64,000 bases of DNA from CAWFGW01 sp963849955 (GTDB taxonomy: Bacteria > Bacteroidota > Bacteroidia > Cytophagales > JAAEPT01), in NCBI GenBank assembly GCA_963849955.1, contig CAWKJU010000009.1, forward strand, positions 310,001-374,000. The letters are read 5' to 3'. The first letter of the stretch is position 1. Every line of letters begins with the position of its first letter. A model generated the notes under the pieces. It saw only the letters and a list, made by a program, of their open reading frames with translations. It made no database searches and was not told the DNA's origin. The translations under genes and the position numbers were made by a program. Below, in pieces: positions 6,016 to 15,916 of this stretch.

Positions 6016-8190
6016 ATGTCAAAAACGATTATCGTTTCAAATAGATTACCTGTAAGTATTAAACGAGAGGGTGATAAACTAGAATATAAACCTAGTGCTG
6101 GAGGCTTAGCCACTGGTTTAGGTTCCATTTACAAAAGCGGAGATAATATTTGGATGGGATGGGCTGGCCTGTTTACTGAAGATGAAAACGAAAAAAATGA
6201 AATTACTAAAGGGCTCAAAAAAGAAAGTATGCGCCCTGTTTTTTTGGATGAGAAGTTATTTAAAAACTTTTATGAAGGTTACAGTAATTCAACCATTTGG
6301 CCCCAGTTTCACTATTTTTCTCAATATACCGAGTACAACTTAGAATACTGGAATGCCTATGTAGAAGTCAACCAGATATTTTGTGACGAAGTATTGAAAG
6401 TCGCAAAAGATGGAGACATCATTTGGGTGCATGATTACCAACTGATGTTACTGCCAGAAATGCTTCGCAAAAAATTACCTAACGCAAGTATTGGATATTT
6501 TCATCATATCCCCTTCCCTTCTTATGAAGTTTTTCGAATGCTTCCACAACGGGAAAGCCTTTTAAAAGGCCTTTTGGGAGCCGATATGATTGGTTACCAC
6601 ACTTATGATGACATGCGTCACTTCTTAAGTGCTGTCAGCCGGGTTTTAGGTTATGAACACGAGATGGGGTACTTAAAATCCAAAGACCGCATTATCCGTG
6701 TGGATGCCTTGCCCATGGGTATTGATTATGAGAAATTCGAAAAGGCGGCTATTTCAAAGGAAACACAACGTGAAATAAAATCTTTTCTAGGCAGTCTTCA
6801 AACAGACAAACTTATTCTGTCCATTGACCGCTTGGACTATTCAAAAGGGATTCCACAACGATTGAAAGCCTTTGATCAATTGCTTAGTGAATACCCAGAA
6901 TTACAAGGTAAAGTATCGTTAATATTACTAGTCGTTCCATCGCGCGATACTGTAGAGCATTACATCGAATTAAAAGAAGAAATAGAGCTTCTTGTTGGTC
7001 GAATAAATGGTAAATACAGCTTGCTGGAATGGACACCAATACATTTCTTTTATCGTGCCTTACCATTCAATAAACTGTCTGCACTTTATAGCATGTCAGA
7101 TATTGCACTCGTTACCCCTCTTCGTGATGGAATGAACCTGGTTTGCAAGGAATTTATCGCAAGTAAACTAGATAAAACAGGGGTGTTGATTTTAAGCGAA
7201 ATGGCAGGGTCAGCTAAAGAACTCTCTGAAGCACTTTTAATTAACCCGAACGATTGTGGTGCCATTGTCAACGCCATGTATCAGGCTTTAAATATGAGTG
7301 ATGAGGAGCAAGTGAGAAGAAATACGGACATGCAGGAGAAACTTCAACGCTATAACATCCACGCTTGGGTAGATCGCTTTATGACTGAACTGAATCAAAT
7401 AAAAGAAGAACAAAAAGAATTGATGGCTAAAAAACTGAACAAGAAAACGCAAGTAGACATAGTTAAAAAATATAAGGCAGGAAAGAGTCGATTAATCTTA
7501 TTGGATTATGATGGTACATTAACTCCATTCCATAAAGATCCTCAAGCTGCAAAACCGGATGAAGAATTACACAGCATCTTTAAAAAATTAACCGCAGACC
7601 CTAAAAACAGGATTGTAGTTATTTCAGGTCGTGATAGAGAATCTTTGCAAAAGTGGTTAGGCGCGTATGATATTGAATTTATCGCTGAACACGGGGTGTG
7701 GTTAAAAGAACGAGGTGAAGGATGGCACATGATTGATGAGTTACCGATTGACTGGAAAGAAGAAATAAGACCTATTTTGGAACTTTATGTAGATAGAACA
7801 CCTGGCTCATTAATTGAAGAAAAAGAGTATTCATTAGTATGGCACTTTAGAAAAACAGAAGCAGGCTTTGGTGAATTAAGAGCGAGAGAATTGATTTCTA
7901 ACCTTCAGTATTTAACCTTGAATATGGACATCCAGATTATGGAAGGAAATAAGGTGATTGAAGTGAAGAACTCTGGAGTCAACAAAGGAAGGGCTGCCAT
8001 GAAGTGGATTAACAGTGAACCATGGGATTTCATTTTTGCCGTTGGTGATGACACGACTGATGAAGACACCTTTAAAGCATTGCCAAATGACGCTTATTCA
8101 TTAAAAGTTGGTGAAATATCTTCTGAAGCGCGATACAACATTTCAGATGTTGCAGCTGTTCGTTCACTTTTATTGGAATTTGCTGATTAA
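6016..8190 (+). CDS. otsAB: Fused trehalose-6-phosphate synthase/phosphatase
   Basis: A 724-residue bifunctional enzyme. Residues 1 to about 465 are a GT20 glycosyltransferase that makes trehalose 6-phosphate from UDP-glucose (or another NDP-glucose) and glucose 6-phosphate. It shows VSNRLPVS, WVHDYQLMLLP, GYFHHIPFPS, IDRLDYSKGI and TPLRDGMNLVCKE. Residues about 485-724 are a HAD-type trehalose-phosphatase with D497YDGT, VISGR, and VGDDTTDED near 676-684. Both catalytic halves look complete, so the product should be free trehalose, used in osmotic and desiccation tolerance. The fusion is common in Bacteroidota. It is followed by a strong terminator. Confidence 0.95.
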   Translation: MSKTIIVSNRLPVSIKREGDKLEYKPSAGGLATGLGSIYKSGDNIWMGWAGLFTEDENEKNEITKGLKKESMRPVFLDEKLFKNFYEGYSNSTIWPQFHYFSQYTEYNLEYWNAYVEVNQIFCDEVLKVAKDGDIIWVHDYQLMLLPEMLRKKLPNASIGYFHHIPFPSYEVFRMLPQRESLLKGLLGADMIGYHTYDDMRHFLSAVSRVLGYEHEMGYLKSKDRIIRVDALPMGIDYEKFEKAAISKETQREIKSFLGSLQTDKLILSIDRLDYSKGIPQRLKAFDQLLSEYPELQGKVSLILLVVPSRDTVEHYIELKEEIELLVGRINGKYSLLEWTPIHFFYRALPFNKLSALYSMSDIALVTPLRDGMNLVCKEFIASKLDKTGVLILSEMAGSAKELSEALLINPNDCGAIVNAMYQALNMSDEEQVRRNTDMQEKLQRYNIHAWVDRFMTELNQIKEEQKELMAKKLNKKTQVDIVKKYKAGKSRLILLDYDGTLTPFHKDPQAAKPDEELHSIFKKLTADPKNRIVVISGRDRESLQKWLGAYDIEFIAEHGVWLKERGEGWHMIDELPIDWKEEIRPILELYVDRTPGSLIEEKEYSLVWHFRKTEAGFGELRARELISNLQYLTLNMDIQIMEGNKVIEVKNSGVNKGRAAMKWINSEPWDFIFAVGDDTTDEDTFKALPNDAYSLKVGEISSEARYNISDVAAVRSLLLEFAD

Positions 8191-8199
8191 ATAAAAATC

Positions 8200-8235
8200 A
8201 ATCAGGAGGAAGCAATAAACTACTTCCTCCTGATT
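8200..8235 (+). terminator. Terminator after otsAB
   Basis: A perfect 13-bp stem (8200-8212 with 8223-8235) with a 10-base loop is followed by TTATTTGATT. It begins 10 bases after the otsAB stop. Confidence 0.8.
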
Positions 8236-8325
8236 TTATTTGATTGATCTTGAGCTTACAGCAAGCTTACTTTTTACAATTTTGCATTTCATGTGAGGAT
8301 TAGGAAAAGATAACCCTACTAAAAA

Positions 8326-9897
8326 TTAATCGGACTTGATGTTATCAATATTATAATAACCTCCTCTATTCTCTTTTCGCTTCTGAGACTGGGTAATTAT
8401 TAAATAAGCGATATTGACTAAATTTCTTAGTTCACATAACTGTGGCGATAACACTGCAGTTTCATACAGCTTCTGCGTTTCCATATAGATCAGTTCTAGT
8501 CGTTTTAGAGCGATCTCTAACCGTTTATTTGAACGCACAATGCCCACAAAATCACTCATGATTTTTTGAATTTCTTTCTTGTTATGGCGGATAATCACTT
8601 TTTCACGAGGCTTCACGGTACCTTCACTGTCCCACTCAGGGATACCATCTGGCAATTGAATTTGTTTTTCAAGCGCTACAGCATAACCACTGCTTACATC
8701 TGCATATACCAACGCCTCCAACAAGGAATTAGAAGCTAACCTGTTGGCGCCATGTAAGCCTGTACGACTACATTCACCGCAAGCAAACAAGTTAAGAATA
8801 GATGTTTTCCCCGTCATATCCACAACAATGCCACCACACAGGTAATGTTGAGCGGGCACAATCGGAATAAAGTCTTTTTTAATGTCTACCCCTACACTCA
8901 AACATTTATTGTAGATGTTGGGAAAGTGGTTTTTAAATTTATCTAAATCTAAGTGTGTACAATCTAAATAAACATATTCATCACCACTACTAACCAGTTC
9001 GGAATCAATAGCACGAGCAACTATATCCCGTGGGGCAAGGTCTTTCAATTCGTGGTACCCATCCATGAAGGCGACACCTTCCTGTGTTCTCAAAATCGCT
9101 CCAAAACCTCTTACTGCTTCTGAAATCAAAAACGAAGGGCTTTCCTTTGGGTTAAATAATGCTGTTGGATGGAATTGGATAAACTCCATATCCTGGATCT
9201 CAGCCTTAGCACGGTAGGCTAACGCCACACCATCACCTGTAGCAATTAAGGGATTAGTTGTATCAGCATACACTTGTCCAATACCTCCCGAAGCCAACAT
9301 GGTTACTTTAGATTCTATTTTTATTATTTCACCTGTTTTTTTGTTTTGGACATACGCCCCAAAACAAGTTCTTTTACGTGTTTTTGATTCATCCACGTTA
9401 GGTAGGTGATGCTCCGTAATTAAATCAATGGCGTAATGGTAGGGTAAAATATCAATATTAGGAGCTAATTCCGCTTTACGGACCAGTGTTCTTAATATCT
9501 CGAAACCAGAAACATCTTTATGGTGCACGATGCGGTTCGCTGAATGTCCTCCCTCCTTGCCTAAGTCAAGCTCACCATCGATATTCGTGTCAAAATTTGC
9601 CCCAAACTCAATCAATTCTTTTAACCGATCTGGTCCATTGGTCACCACTAGCTTCACCACTTCTGGGTCACACAAACCATCACCTGCGGTTAAGGTATCC
9701 TGAATGTGGTTTTCAAAGGAGTCGTCTTCATTGAGCACAATGGCTATTCCGCCTTGTGCATAACGCGTGTTTGACTCCATTAAAGCGTCTTTGGTAATTA
9801 TCGTGATCTTTTTATCAGGAGACTTGGCAGCTACCTTCAAAGAAAAACTTAGTCCAGCAACACCTGAACCAATGACAAGGAAGTCCGTTTTTATCAT
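8326..9897 (-). CDS. nadB: L-aspartate oxidase
   Basis: A 523-residue FAD flavoprotein that oxidises L-aspartate to iminoaspartate, the first step of de novo NAD synthesis. The N-terminal FAD motif is VIGSGVAGLSF (residues 8-18), followed by RYAQGGIA. The family block ALASGGIGQVY is present as MLASGGIGQVY, and HPTALF, HYLCGGIVVD, ACGECSRTGLHGANRLASNS follow. The C-terminal helical domain is present. Length is normal. It follows nadA by 4 bases on the same strand, so the two form an operon supplying quinolinate. Cytosolic. Confidence 0.95.
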   Translation of the reverse strand: MIKTDFLVIGSGVAGLSFSLKVAAKSPDKKITIITKDALMESNTRYAQGGIAIVLNEDDSFENHIQDTLTAGDGLCDPEVVKLVVTNGPDRLKELIEFGANFDTNIDGELDLGKEGGHSANRIVHHKDVSGFEILRTLVRKAELAPNIDILPYHYAIDLITEHHLPNVDESKTRKRTCFGAYVQNKKTGEIIKIESKVTMLASGGIGQVYADTTNPLIATGDGVALAYRAKAEIQDMEFIQFHPTALFNPKESPSFLISEAVRGFGAILRTQEGVAFMDGYHELKDLAPRDIVARAIDSELVSSGDEYVYLDCTHLDLDKFKNHFPNIYNKCLSVGVDIKKDFIPIVPAQHYLCGGIVVDMTGKTSILNLFACGECSRTGLHGANRLASNSLLEALVYADVSSGYAVALEKQIQLPDGIPEWDSEGTVKPREKVIIRHNKKEIQKIMSDFVGIVRSNKRLEIALKRLELIYMETQKLYETAVLSPQLCELRNLVNIAYLIITQSQKRKENRGGYYNIDNIKSD

Positions 9898-9901
9898 AGC
9901 G

Positions 9902-10855
9902 TTATGAAGCAGAGATATCTAACATTCGTTTCATAGGAATGTAAGCTTTTTCAATTAATTCTTTAGGTAAAGTTAACTCAGGCTTCTCGTTTTTCATACA
10001 TAAATACAACTTCTCCATCGTATTCATTTTCATATAAAAACATTCTGCACAAGCGCACGTGTTATCTTCGTTTGATGGAGCCGCTAGTATTAACTTATCA
10101 GGGTTATCGCGTTTCATTTGGTGCAGAATACCTGCCTCAGTAGCGATTATAAACTGCTTATTTTCAGAATTCTTAACGTAATTCAATAAAGCGGTAGTTG
10201 ACCCAACAAATTCAGCTGTTTTTAAAATATGAGTTTCTGATTCTGGATGGGCAATAATAATAGCATCAGGATGCTCCTGTTTTAACTTTAAAAGTTTGTC
10301 AATAGAAAATGCTTCATGCACCATGCATGCACCATCCCATAGGAGCATATCACGTCCTGTCTCTTTCATCACGAACTTGCCTAAATTTTTATCGGGAGCA
10401 AAAATAATCGGGGTGTCTTTGGGAACAGAGTTGACAATTTTAACCGCATTAGAAGAAGTACAGATAATATCTGTTAAGGCCTTTACTTCCGCGGTGCAAT
10501 TAATATAAGATATGACAGTATGGTTGGGGTGTGCCTCCACAAATTTACGAAACTCTTCCGCAGGAGCTGCGTCAGCTAACGAACAACCTGCTTTTAAATC
10601 AGGAAGCACTACTTTCTTAGTTGGGTTTAGGATTTTTGCTGTTTCAGCCATAAAGTGAACTCCAGCAAACACAATCATGTCCGCGTCCGTTTCTGCTGCT
10701 TTTTGTGACAAGCCTAAGCTATCACCAACATAATCAGCAATATCCTGTATGTCACCATCCTGGTAATAATGAGCAAGAATAACAGCATTCTTCTCTTTTT
10801 TGAGCCTTTTAATTTCAGCTACAAAATCCAACTCTTTGTCTATACTAGTAACCAT
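9902..10855 (-). CDS. nadA: Quinolinate synthase
   Basis: A 317-residue iron-sulfur enzyme condensing iminoaspartate with dihydroxyacetone phosphate to quinolinate. It has the typical triplicated architecture, with AHYYQDGDIQDIADYVGDS at residues 28-46. Cysteines suited to hold the [4Fe-4S] cluster are Cys91 (KAGCSLAD), Cys177 (GACMVHE) and one of the CACAEC group (267-272). It is the first gene of a nadA-nadB operon. Upstream, 88 bases separate it from typA, whose terminator occupies that gap. No clear promoter motif was seen. Confidence 0.95.
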   Translation of the reverse strand: MVTSIDKELDFVAEIKRLKKEKNAVILAHYYQDGDIQDIADYVGDSLGLSQKAAETDADMIVFAGVHFMAETAKILNPTKKVVLPDLKAGCSLADAAPAEEFRKFVEAHPNHTVISYINCTAEVKALTDIICTSSNAVKIVNSVPKDTPIIFAPDKNLGKFVMKETGRDMLLWDGACMVHEAFSIDKLLKLKQEHPDAIIIAHPESETHILKTAEFVGSTTALLNYVKNSENKQFIIATEAGILHQMKRDNPDKLILAAPSNEDNTCACAECFYMKMNTMEKLYLCMKNEKPELTLPKELIEKAYIPMKRMLDISAS

Positions 10856-10883
10856 ATTTTAAATATAAAGGGCTAATATATAA

Positions 10884-10917
10884 AATGCAGTCATAATCTT
10901 TCGACTATGACTGCATT
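10884..10917 (-). terminator. Terminator after typA
   Basis: Perfect 12-bp arms 10884-10895 and 10906-10917 form a hairpin with a 10-base loop. On the minus strand it is followed by TTATATATTAGC, a weak T-rich tail. It sits between the typA stop and nadA. Confidence 0.6.
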
Positions 10918-10943
10918 ATTAAGCTTTTAAGTAGAACGTTTGT

Positions 10944-12743
10944 TTAAGCTTTTCCAGCTAATTTTCTATCTGCCTCAGTTAAATGAATTTTTCTGATTCG
11001 AATAGATTTAGGTGTTAACTCAACATACTCATCACCTTGAATGTATTCTAAGGCTTCTTCTAACGAGAATTTAGTTGCTGGAATCAATCGCGCTTTATCA
11101 TCAGTACCTGATGCACGAACGTTTGATTGTTTTTTCGCTTTACCTACATTTACAGTCAAATCATTTGAACGGTTGTGCTCACCAACAATTTGTCCTGCAT
11201 AAATTTTTTCTCCTGGATCGATGAAGAAAGTACCACGATCTTGTAGTTTATCAATTGCATAAGCAAAAGTGTCCCCTGTGTCAGCAGAAATCATTACACC
11301 ATTATTTCTCATTGGTATTTCACCCTTCCATGGCTCGTAGCCTTTGAAACGATAAGCCATAATTGCTTCACCAGCGGTTGCTGTTAAAACACTATTTCTT
11401 AATCCAATTAAACCTCTTGAAGGAATTTCGAACTCAATTCGAATTATATCTCCTTTTGGGTTCATACTAGTCATCTCACCTTTACGCTGAGTCACTAGCT
11501 CAATAACTCTTCCTGATTTATTTTCTGGAACATCAACAGTTAACACTTCAATAGGCTCACATTTCTTACCATCAATTACTTTCGTAATTACACGTGGCTG
11601 ACCTACTTGTAGTTCATAACCTTCTCTTCTCATTGTTTCAATTAAAACAGACAAGTGAAGTACACCTCTACCAAATACTAAGAAACTATCTGCACTATCC
11701 GTTGCTTGAACTCTAAGTGCTAAGTTTTTTTCTAACTCCTTATGTAAACGATCGTGAATGTGGCGAGAAGTAACAAATTTACCTTCTTTACCAAAAAACG
11801 GAGAGTTATTAATCGTAAACAACATGTTCATCGTTGGCTCTTCAATTGAAATAGCCGCTAATCCTTCTGGATTTTCATGATCAGCTAGTGTATCTCCAAT
11901 TTCAAATCCTTCGATTCCTGAAACTGCACAGATATCTCCCGCTTGAACTTCCTCGACTTTTCTTTTTTCTAAACCATCAAAAATGTAAACTTCTTTTACG
12001 CGTCCTTTAGTGATTTTACCGTCTTTTTTTACAACAGATATGGGTTGATTCACTTTTATTGAACCTCTAGTCACTCTACCGATAGCTATACGACCTACGA
12101 AAGAAGAATAATCCAACGAAGTGATTTGCATTTGAAGTGTTCCTTCCTCAATTTGTGGGTCTGGAGTTTCTTCCAAAATCACATCCATTAAATAGGAAAT
12201 GTCATCGGTTTGTACTTTCCAGTCAGGTCCCATCCAGTTGTTTTTTGCTGAACCATAAACGGTTTTAAAATCTAACTGGTCTTCTGTAGCCTCTAAGTTG
12301 AAAACTAATTCAAACACCGCTTCTTGAGCTTCGTCTGGTCGACAGTTTTCTTTATCTACCTTATTAACAACAACAATAATTTTTTTCTTAAGCTCTATTG
12401 CTTTTTGCGTCACAAATCGCGTTTGAGGCATTGGACCTTCAAAAGCATCCACTAATAACACCACAGCATCGGCCATGTTTAATACACGCTCCACTTCACC
12501 ACCAAAGTCAGAGTGACCTGGAGTATCGATAATATTGATCTTTGTGTCTTTATAAACGATAGAAGCATTCTTAGCTAAAATAGTAATACCACGCTCTCTT
12601 TCAAGATCATTACTATCCATAATTAAGTCACCTGTTTCTTGGTTGTCTCGGAATAGGTTACAAAAATGAAGCATTTTGTCTACTAGCGTAGTTTTACCGT
12701 GGTCAACGTGTGCAATAATTGCAATATTCTTATTTGATTTCAT
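10944..12743 (-). CDS. typA: Translational GTPase TypA/BipA
   Basis: A 599-residue ribosome-associated GTPase of the EF-G family, involved in ribosome assembly and stress or cold adaptation. The G-domain is at the N-terminus: IIAHVDHGKTTLVDKM, RGITILAKN, DTPGHSDFGGE and VVNKVDKEN. EF-G domain III and V-like regions and the BipA C-terminal domain follow (GLIGLRN, RNNGVMISADTG). I start at ATG 12743 (MKSNKNIAIIAHVDHGK). A further 40 upstream codons are open but would overlap the divergent hydrolase gene and extend beyond the family N-terminus. A TACTTTTG box lies 19 bases before the start codon. Confidence 0.95.
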   Translation of the reverse strand: MKSNKNIAIIAHVDHGKTTLVDKMLHFCNLFRDNQETGDLIMDSNDLERERGITILAKNASIVYKDTKINIIDTPGHSDFGGEVERVLNMADAVVLLVDAFEGPMPQTRFVTQKAIELKKKIIVVVNKVDKENCRPDEAQEAVFELVFNLEATEDQLDFKTVYGSAKNNWMGPDWKVQTDDISYLMDVILEETPDPQIEEGTLQMQITSLDYSSFVGRIAIGRVTRGSIKVNQPISVVKKDGKITKGRVKEVYIFDGLEKRKVEEVQAGDICAVSGIEGFEIGDTLADHENPEGLAAISIEEPTMNMLFTINNSPFFGKEGKFVTSRHIHDRLHKELEKNLALRVQATDSADSFLVFGRGVLHLSVLIETMRREGYELQVGQPRVITKVIDGKKCEPIEVLTVDVPENKSGRVIELVTQRKGEMTSMNPKGDIIRIEFEIPSRGLIGLRNSVLTATAGEAIMAYRFKGYEPWKGEIPMRNNGVMISADTGDTFAYAIDKLQDRGTFFIDPGEKIYAGQIVGEHNRSNDLTVNVGKAKKQSNVRASGTDDKARLIPATKFSLEEALEYIQGDEYVELTPKSIRIRKIHLTEADRKLAGKA

Positions 12744-12761
12744 AAAATAATTTTCAGGCTG

Positions 12762-12769
12762 CAAAAGTA
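12762..12769 (-). promoter_or_regulatory. Putative -7 box of typA
   Basis: TACTTTTG on the minus strand fits TAnnTTTG. No good TTTG lies at the expected distance upstream, so only half the promoter is supported. It ends 19 bases before the typA ATG. Confidence 0.4.
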
Positions 12770-12856
12770 GTTTAAAAAATCCGTTAATTACTGCTTGAAA
12801 TCTAAAAATACATGTAACTTTTACTATTTGATCAAAAATATTGTAAACAGACACCA

Positions 12857-13822
12857 ATGCCAATTATAAGAGAATCAGAATATAAACCACCTCTATTTCT
12901 TAAAAACAGTCATTTACAATCAATTTACCACAAATATTTCCGCCCCGCAATCCAGTTAGACTACCAACGCGAACGCATTACTTTATCCGATGGTGATTTT
13001 GTAGATGTCGACTGGTTAAAGTCAAACAACAGACAGTTAGTGATCCTGTTACATGGTTTGGAGGGTTCTTCTGATTCTCATTATATAAAAGGAATGGCTA
13101 AGCTTTTAAAAAAAAATAGCTATGATGTGCTAGCAATGAATTTCAGGGGATGCAGTGGTGAACCCAATTTAAAATTTAGAGCCTACCACAGTGGTGATTG
13201 GCAAGATGTGGATGAAGTAGTCAAACAAGTCGTTAAAACCAACAAATATCAAACGATAAGTTTAGTTGGCTTTAGCTTAGGTGGAAATGTTGTACTACGC
13301 TATGCGGGATTAAAAAACAATTCCTTACCTCCTATCATTGATAAAGTTGTTGGTGTTTCGGTACCATGCGACTTAAAAGCTAGTGCTTATCACTTAGCTA
13401 AAAAATCAAATCGCATCTATTTACGCAGATTCATTAAATCGATGGCTGAAAAGTTAAAATATAAAACAGAAAAGTACCCCAATGAACTCCTACCAATTAA
13501 GATTAACACATTAACAGACTTCAAACTGTTTGATGATTATTATACTGCTCCTGCCCATGGATTCCCTGATGCACATACCTATTGGGAAACGTGTAGTAGT
13601 GCGAGTGTTATTGCGAAAATCACTGTCCCAACTTATATTCTAACTGCTAAGGACGATCAATTTTTAACATCTTCCTGCTTTCCAGTGGAAGCAGCCCGAA
13701 GCAAAGGCAATGTTTTATTAGAAATTCCTGAATATGGTGGACATGTTGGCTTTGTAACCTTCAATAAAAAGAATGAATACTGGCACGAAACTAAAATTTT
13801 GTCCTTTTTACAAAAGAAATAA
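12857..13822 (+). CDS. YheT-like alpha/beta hydrolase
   Basis: A 321-residue alpha/beta-hydrolase of the YheT/ABHD1-3 group. The N-terminal signature YKPPLFLKNSHLQSIYHKYF is typical, then LLHGLEGSSDSHY forms the oxyanion region. The nucleophile elbow is GFSLGGN with Ser140. An Asp in TAKDDQFL and a His in EYGGHVGF complete the triad. Substrate in bacteria is unknown; eukaryotic relatives act on lipid esters. No signal peptide, so probably cytosolic. It is divergent from typA, whose start is 114 bases away. Confidence 0.9.
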   Translation: MPIIRESEYKPPLFLKNSHLQSIYHKYFRPAIQLDYQRERITLSDGDFVDVDWLKSNNRQLVILLHGLEGSSDSHYIKGMAKLLKKNSYDVLAMNFRGCSGEPNLKFRAYHSGDWQDVDEVVKQVVKTNKYQTISLVGFSLGGNVVLRYAGLKNNSLPPIIDKVVGVSVPCDLKASAYHLAKKSNRIYLRRFIKSMAEKLKYKTEKYPNELLPIKINTLTDFKLFDDYYTAPAHGFPDAHTYWETCSSASVIAKITVPTYILTAKDDQFLTSSCFPVEAARSKGNVLLEIPEYGGHVGFVTFNKKNEYWHETKILSFLQKK

Positions 13823-13827
13823 AAAAA

Positions 13828-13848
13828 GCCAAACATTGACAGTCTGGC
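13828..13848 (-). terminator. Terminator for the acetyltransferase gene
   Basis: An imperfect stem (GCCA-x-AC with GT-x-TGGC) is followed on the minus strand by seven T. It lies between the converging hydrolase and acetyltransferase genes. Confidence 0.5.
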
Positions 13849-13883
13849 CAACTTAAAAAAAATAAAGAATATAGCCGCATTTA

Positions 13884-14174
13884 TTATACCGTAGGGTATT
13901 TTAACGCGTTGTGATCAGGTTCGTAGCTCAATACTGTCTTCATAAAAGGACAGGATGCTTTAACCCGTAAACCGTTCTCGCGAGCATATTCAATAGCATA
14001 TTCTGCTAGTTCGGTAGCTACGCCTTGGTCTCTTGATTCTTCTGGAACAAATGTACTAGTAAAATCAATGTAGTGATCTCCATGTTGGTTGTATTCTATT
14101 TTGGCTTCACCACCCTGAACTGGAGCTGTAAAAGTATGTAATGAAGGATTATGTGTGACTCTTAAATTTCTCAT
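13884..14174 (-). CDS. Small GNAT-fold N-acetyltransferase (NATD1-like)
   Basis: A 96-residue single-domain protein resembling the NATD1/YjdJ type of GNAT-like proteins. The acetyl-CoA region is FVPEESRDQGVATELAEYA (about residues 42-60), where R-x-x-G-V/I-A replaces the classic Q-x-x-G-x-G/A. It ends with a short CPFMKTVL block, another hallmark of this subfamily. Members are short like this one. Substrate unknown. It appears to be transcribed alone, with a terminator on its 3' side. Confidence 0.85.
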   Translation of the reverse strand: MRNLRVTHNPSLHTFTAPVQGGEAKIEYNQHGDHYIDFTSTFVPEESRDQGVATELAEYAIEYARENGLRVKASCPFMKTVLSYEPDHNALKYPTV

Positions 14175-14275
14175 GATTTCTAAATTTTAAATGGAACATT
14201 ATAACTGATCAAAAAAGCATAAAAAACCTTACCAAAATTCTGAAAAAGCCATTTCCATACAAAAAACAAAAAAAA

Positions 14276-14301
14276 CAATATCAGAGAGATCCCTGATATT
14301 G
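14276..14301 (-). terminator. Terminator after the universal stress protein gene
   Basis: Perfect 9-bp arms CAATATCAG and CTGATATTG with an 8-base loop, followed on the minus strand by eight T, G and six T. A textbook intrinsic terminator. Confidence 0.8.
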
Positions 14302-14339
14302 TGTAAATAATTCAACAAAAGTAGCTCTTTGTCAACAAA

Positions 14340-15245
14340 TTAACCAGTAAAACCTCGAGTGTAAATAGTGCCTCCACCGGTATGGTTATTCAAATATTGA
14401 TGAAGGTTATAGGAATAAACGGGTATAGAACATTCATTTACTAAGTCCTCGGTATCACTACCATAAAAATAATGCAAAACCCCAGTTCTTCCGTGGGTAG
14501 AAAGTGCTAATAAATCAGTGGCCTCACGCTCAATAAATTCTTCTATACCTGATTTCACATCATTAGCGTTATAAACAAACAACTGATAATCCCTCAATCT
14601 AAACTTACGGGCAAGTTTTTTAGATTCAGCTTCTATTTGCTTAGTTGTTTTAAAATGTTTGGGTGTATTCACATATAACAATTTTAATGTCCCGTTAAAC
14701 TTTTCTTTTATCATTTTTATTTGCTGAAGAAAACCCATTGTTATCGATTCGAAATCAGTACATATCACAATGTTTTGGGGATGAAATTCATGAAGCATGG
14801 ATTTAGAGGTTAATACAGGAGTCATGGAATGACGCGCAATTACTTCAGCAAATGATTCTCCTTCATTCTCTTCACCGGCAGTTCCCATTACAATTAAACC
14901 ATAAGTGGCGTGGTTAATATCATCAATTAATTCATTAACCACATCTTTATTATATGACATAGAGGTTTTCGTGGAAACACTCACCCCTTCGAATTCTTCT
15001 CTTTTGGTGATCGCATTTAACTTATCATTTATTTCTTTTTTCTCATCAGAATCCAATGCCGCATAGTTAGCCATGTTATTAATTAAGGAAGTACCGTTCC
15101 AATGGTTTAATAAATCATCGATGTGTGACTTCGTAATATTTAGCACACACACATCCGTATCAAATGCCCGAGCAAGCGACCCTGCTATGGTGTAGGCTTT
15201 TTCTGCTTCTTGTGAAAAATCGGTAGGAATTAGAATAGTTTTCAT
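14340..15245 (-). CDS. Tandem-domain universal stress protein
   Basis: A 301-residue protein made of two UspA-like domains. Domain 1 starts at MKTILIPTDFSQEAEKAY and ends with GLIVMGTAGE near residue 130. Domain 2 (about 155-290) ends with LLALSTHGRTGVLHYFYGSD, the usual nucleotide-binding G-x2-G-x9-G(S) region. I choose ATG 15245 because the domain begins there; ten further upstream codons are open. Such double Usp proteins occur widely in Bacteroidota and usually respond to stress or growth arrest. It is monocistronic, with its own terminator. Confidence 0.92.
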   Translation of the reverse strand: MKTILIPTDFSQEAEKAYTIAGSLARAFDTDVCVLNITKSHIDDLLNHWNGTSLINNMANYAALDSDEKKEINDKLNAITKREEFEGVSVSTKTSMSYNKDVVNELIDDINHATYGLIVMGTAGEENEGESFAEVIARHSMTPVLTSKSMLHEFHPQNIVICTDFESITMGFLQQIKMIKEKFNGTLKLLYVNTPKHFKTTKQIEAESKKLARKFRLRDYQLFVYNANDVKSGIEEFIEREATDLLALSTHGRTGVLHYFYGSDTEDLVNECSIPVYSYNLHQYLNNHTGGGTIYTRGFTG

Positions 15246-15389
15246 AATAGTCGTTTGATTTAAGTTGAAACACAATATACTTTTAGACTCTGAAAATGAG
15301 TTGAACTAAAATCATTCTCAACTATGATTTATATCAACCCTTAGAATAAGACAGGTTTTAAAATGATTTGTTAATAAGACTGTTATAAA

Positions 15390-15905
15390 ATGAATATCAA
15401 AGACCAACTCTTAAAAGAAAATAGTAAGGAAAATGCAAAAATTATAGCTGCTTATATTCAAGGTAACCCAAACCGTTTTTCAGATTTATTAGCACTTTTC
15501 TTTAATGATGAGTGGAGAATTACGCAACGTGCCAGCTGGGTAGTTAGTAAATGTGCTGATCAACACCCTCATTTAATTACTCCCCATCTCGATAAATTGG
15601 TGTTGAATTTAGAAAAGCCAACTATTCATGTGGCAGTTAAAAGAAATACCTTGCGCATCCTACAAGAAGTAGTGATTCCAGAAAAATTATGTGGTTCTCT
15701 GGCTAACACGTGTTTTCAATTTTTAGAAAGTAAAGCACCTATCGCTGTGAAAGCCTTTTCAATCACTATACTCGCGAACATGCTACCCAAGTATCCAGAA
15801 TTAGCTAATGAATTAACAATCATTCTTCAAAACCAACTCCCGTTTGCGTCACCAGCGTTTAAGCAAAGAGCAAACAAAGTGTTAAAACAGATTTCAAGAC
15901 TGTGA
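15390..15905 (+). CDS. Hypothetical HEAT-like helical protein
   Basis: A 171-residue all-helical protein with no signal peptide. The pattern of paired helices (NRFSDLLALFFNDEWRITQRASW, HPHLITPHLDKLVLNL, VKRNTLRILQEVVIPEKL) is that of ARM/HEAT-type repeats, about four of them. Such proteins usually act in protein binding. I recall similar short uncharacterised proteins in Bacteroidota, but no function is known. It is followed after 37 bases by a lipoprotein gene on the same strand. That gene has its own possible promoter, so the two may not be cotranscribed. Confidence 0.75.
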   Translation: MNIKDQLLKENSKENAKIIAAYIQGNPNRFSDLLALFFNDEWRITQRASWVVSKCADQHPHLITPHLDKLVLNLEKPTIHVAVKRNTLRILQEVVIPEKLCGSLANTCFQFLESKAPIAVKAFSITILANMLPKYPELANELTIILQNQLPFASPAFKQRANKVLKQISRL

Positions 15906-15916
15906 GAAGAATATCT

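Noticed and set aside
12744..12863. Forty extra N-terminal codons for typA
   Set aside because: They overlap the divergent hydrolase gene and a promoter-like box, and the family N-terminus starts at MKSNKNIAIIAHVDHGK.
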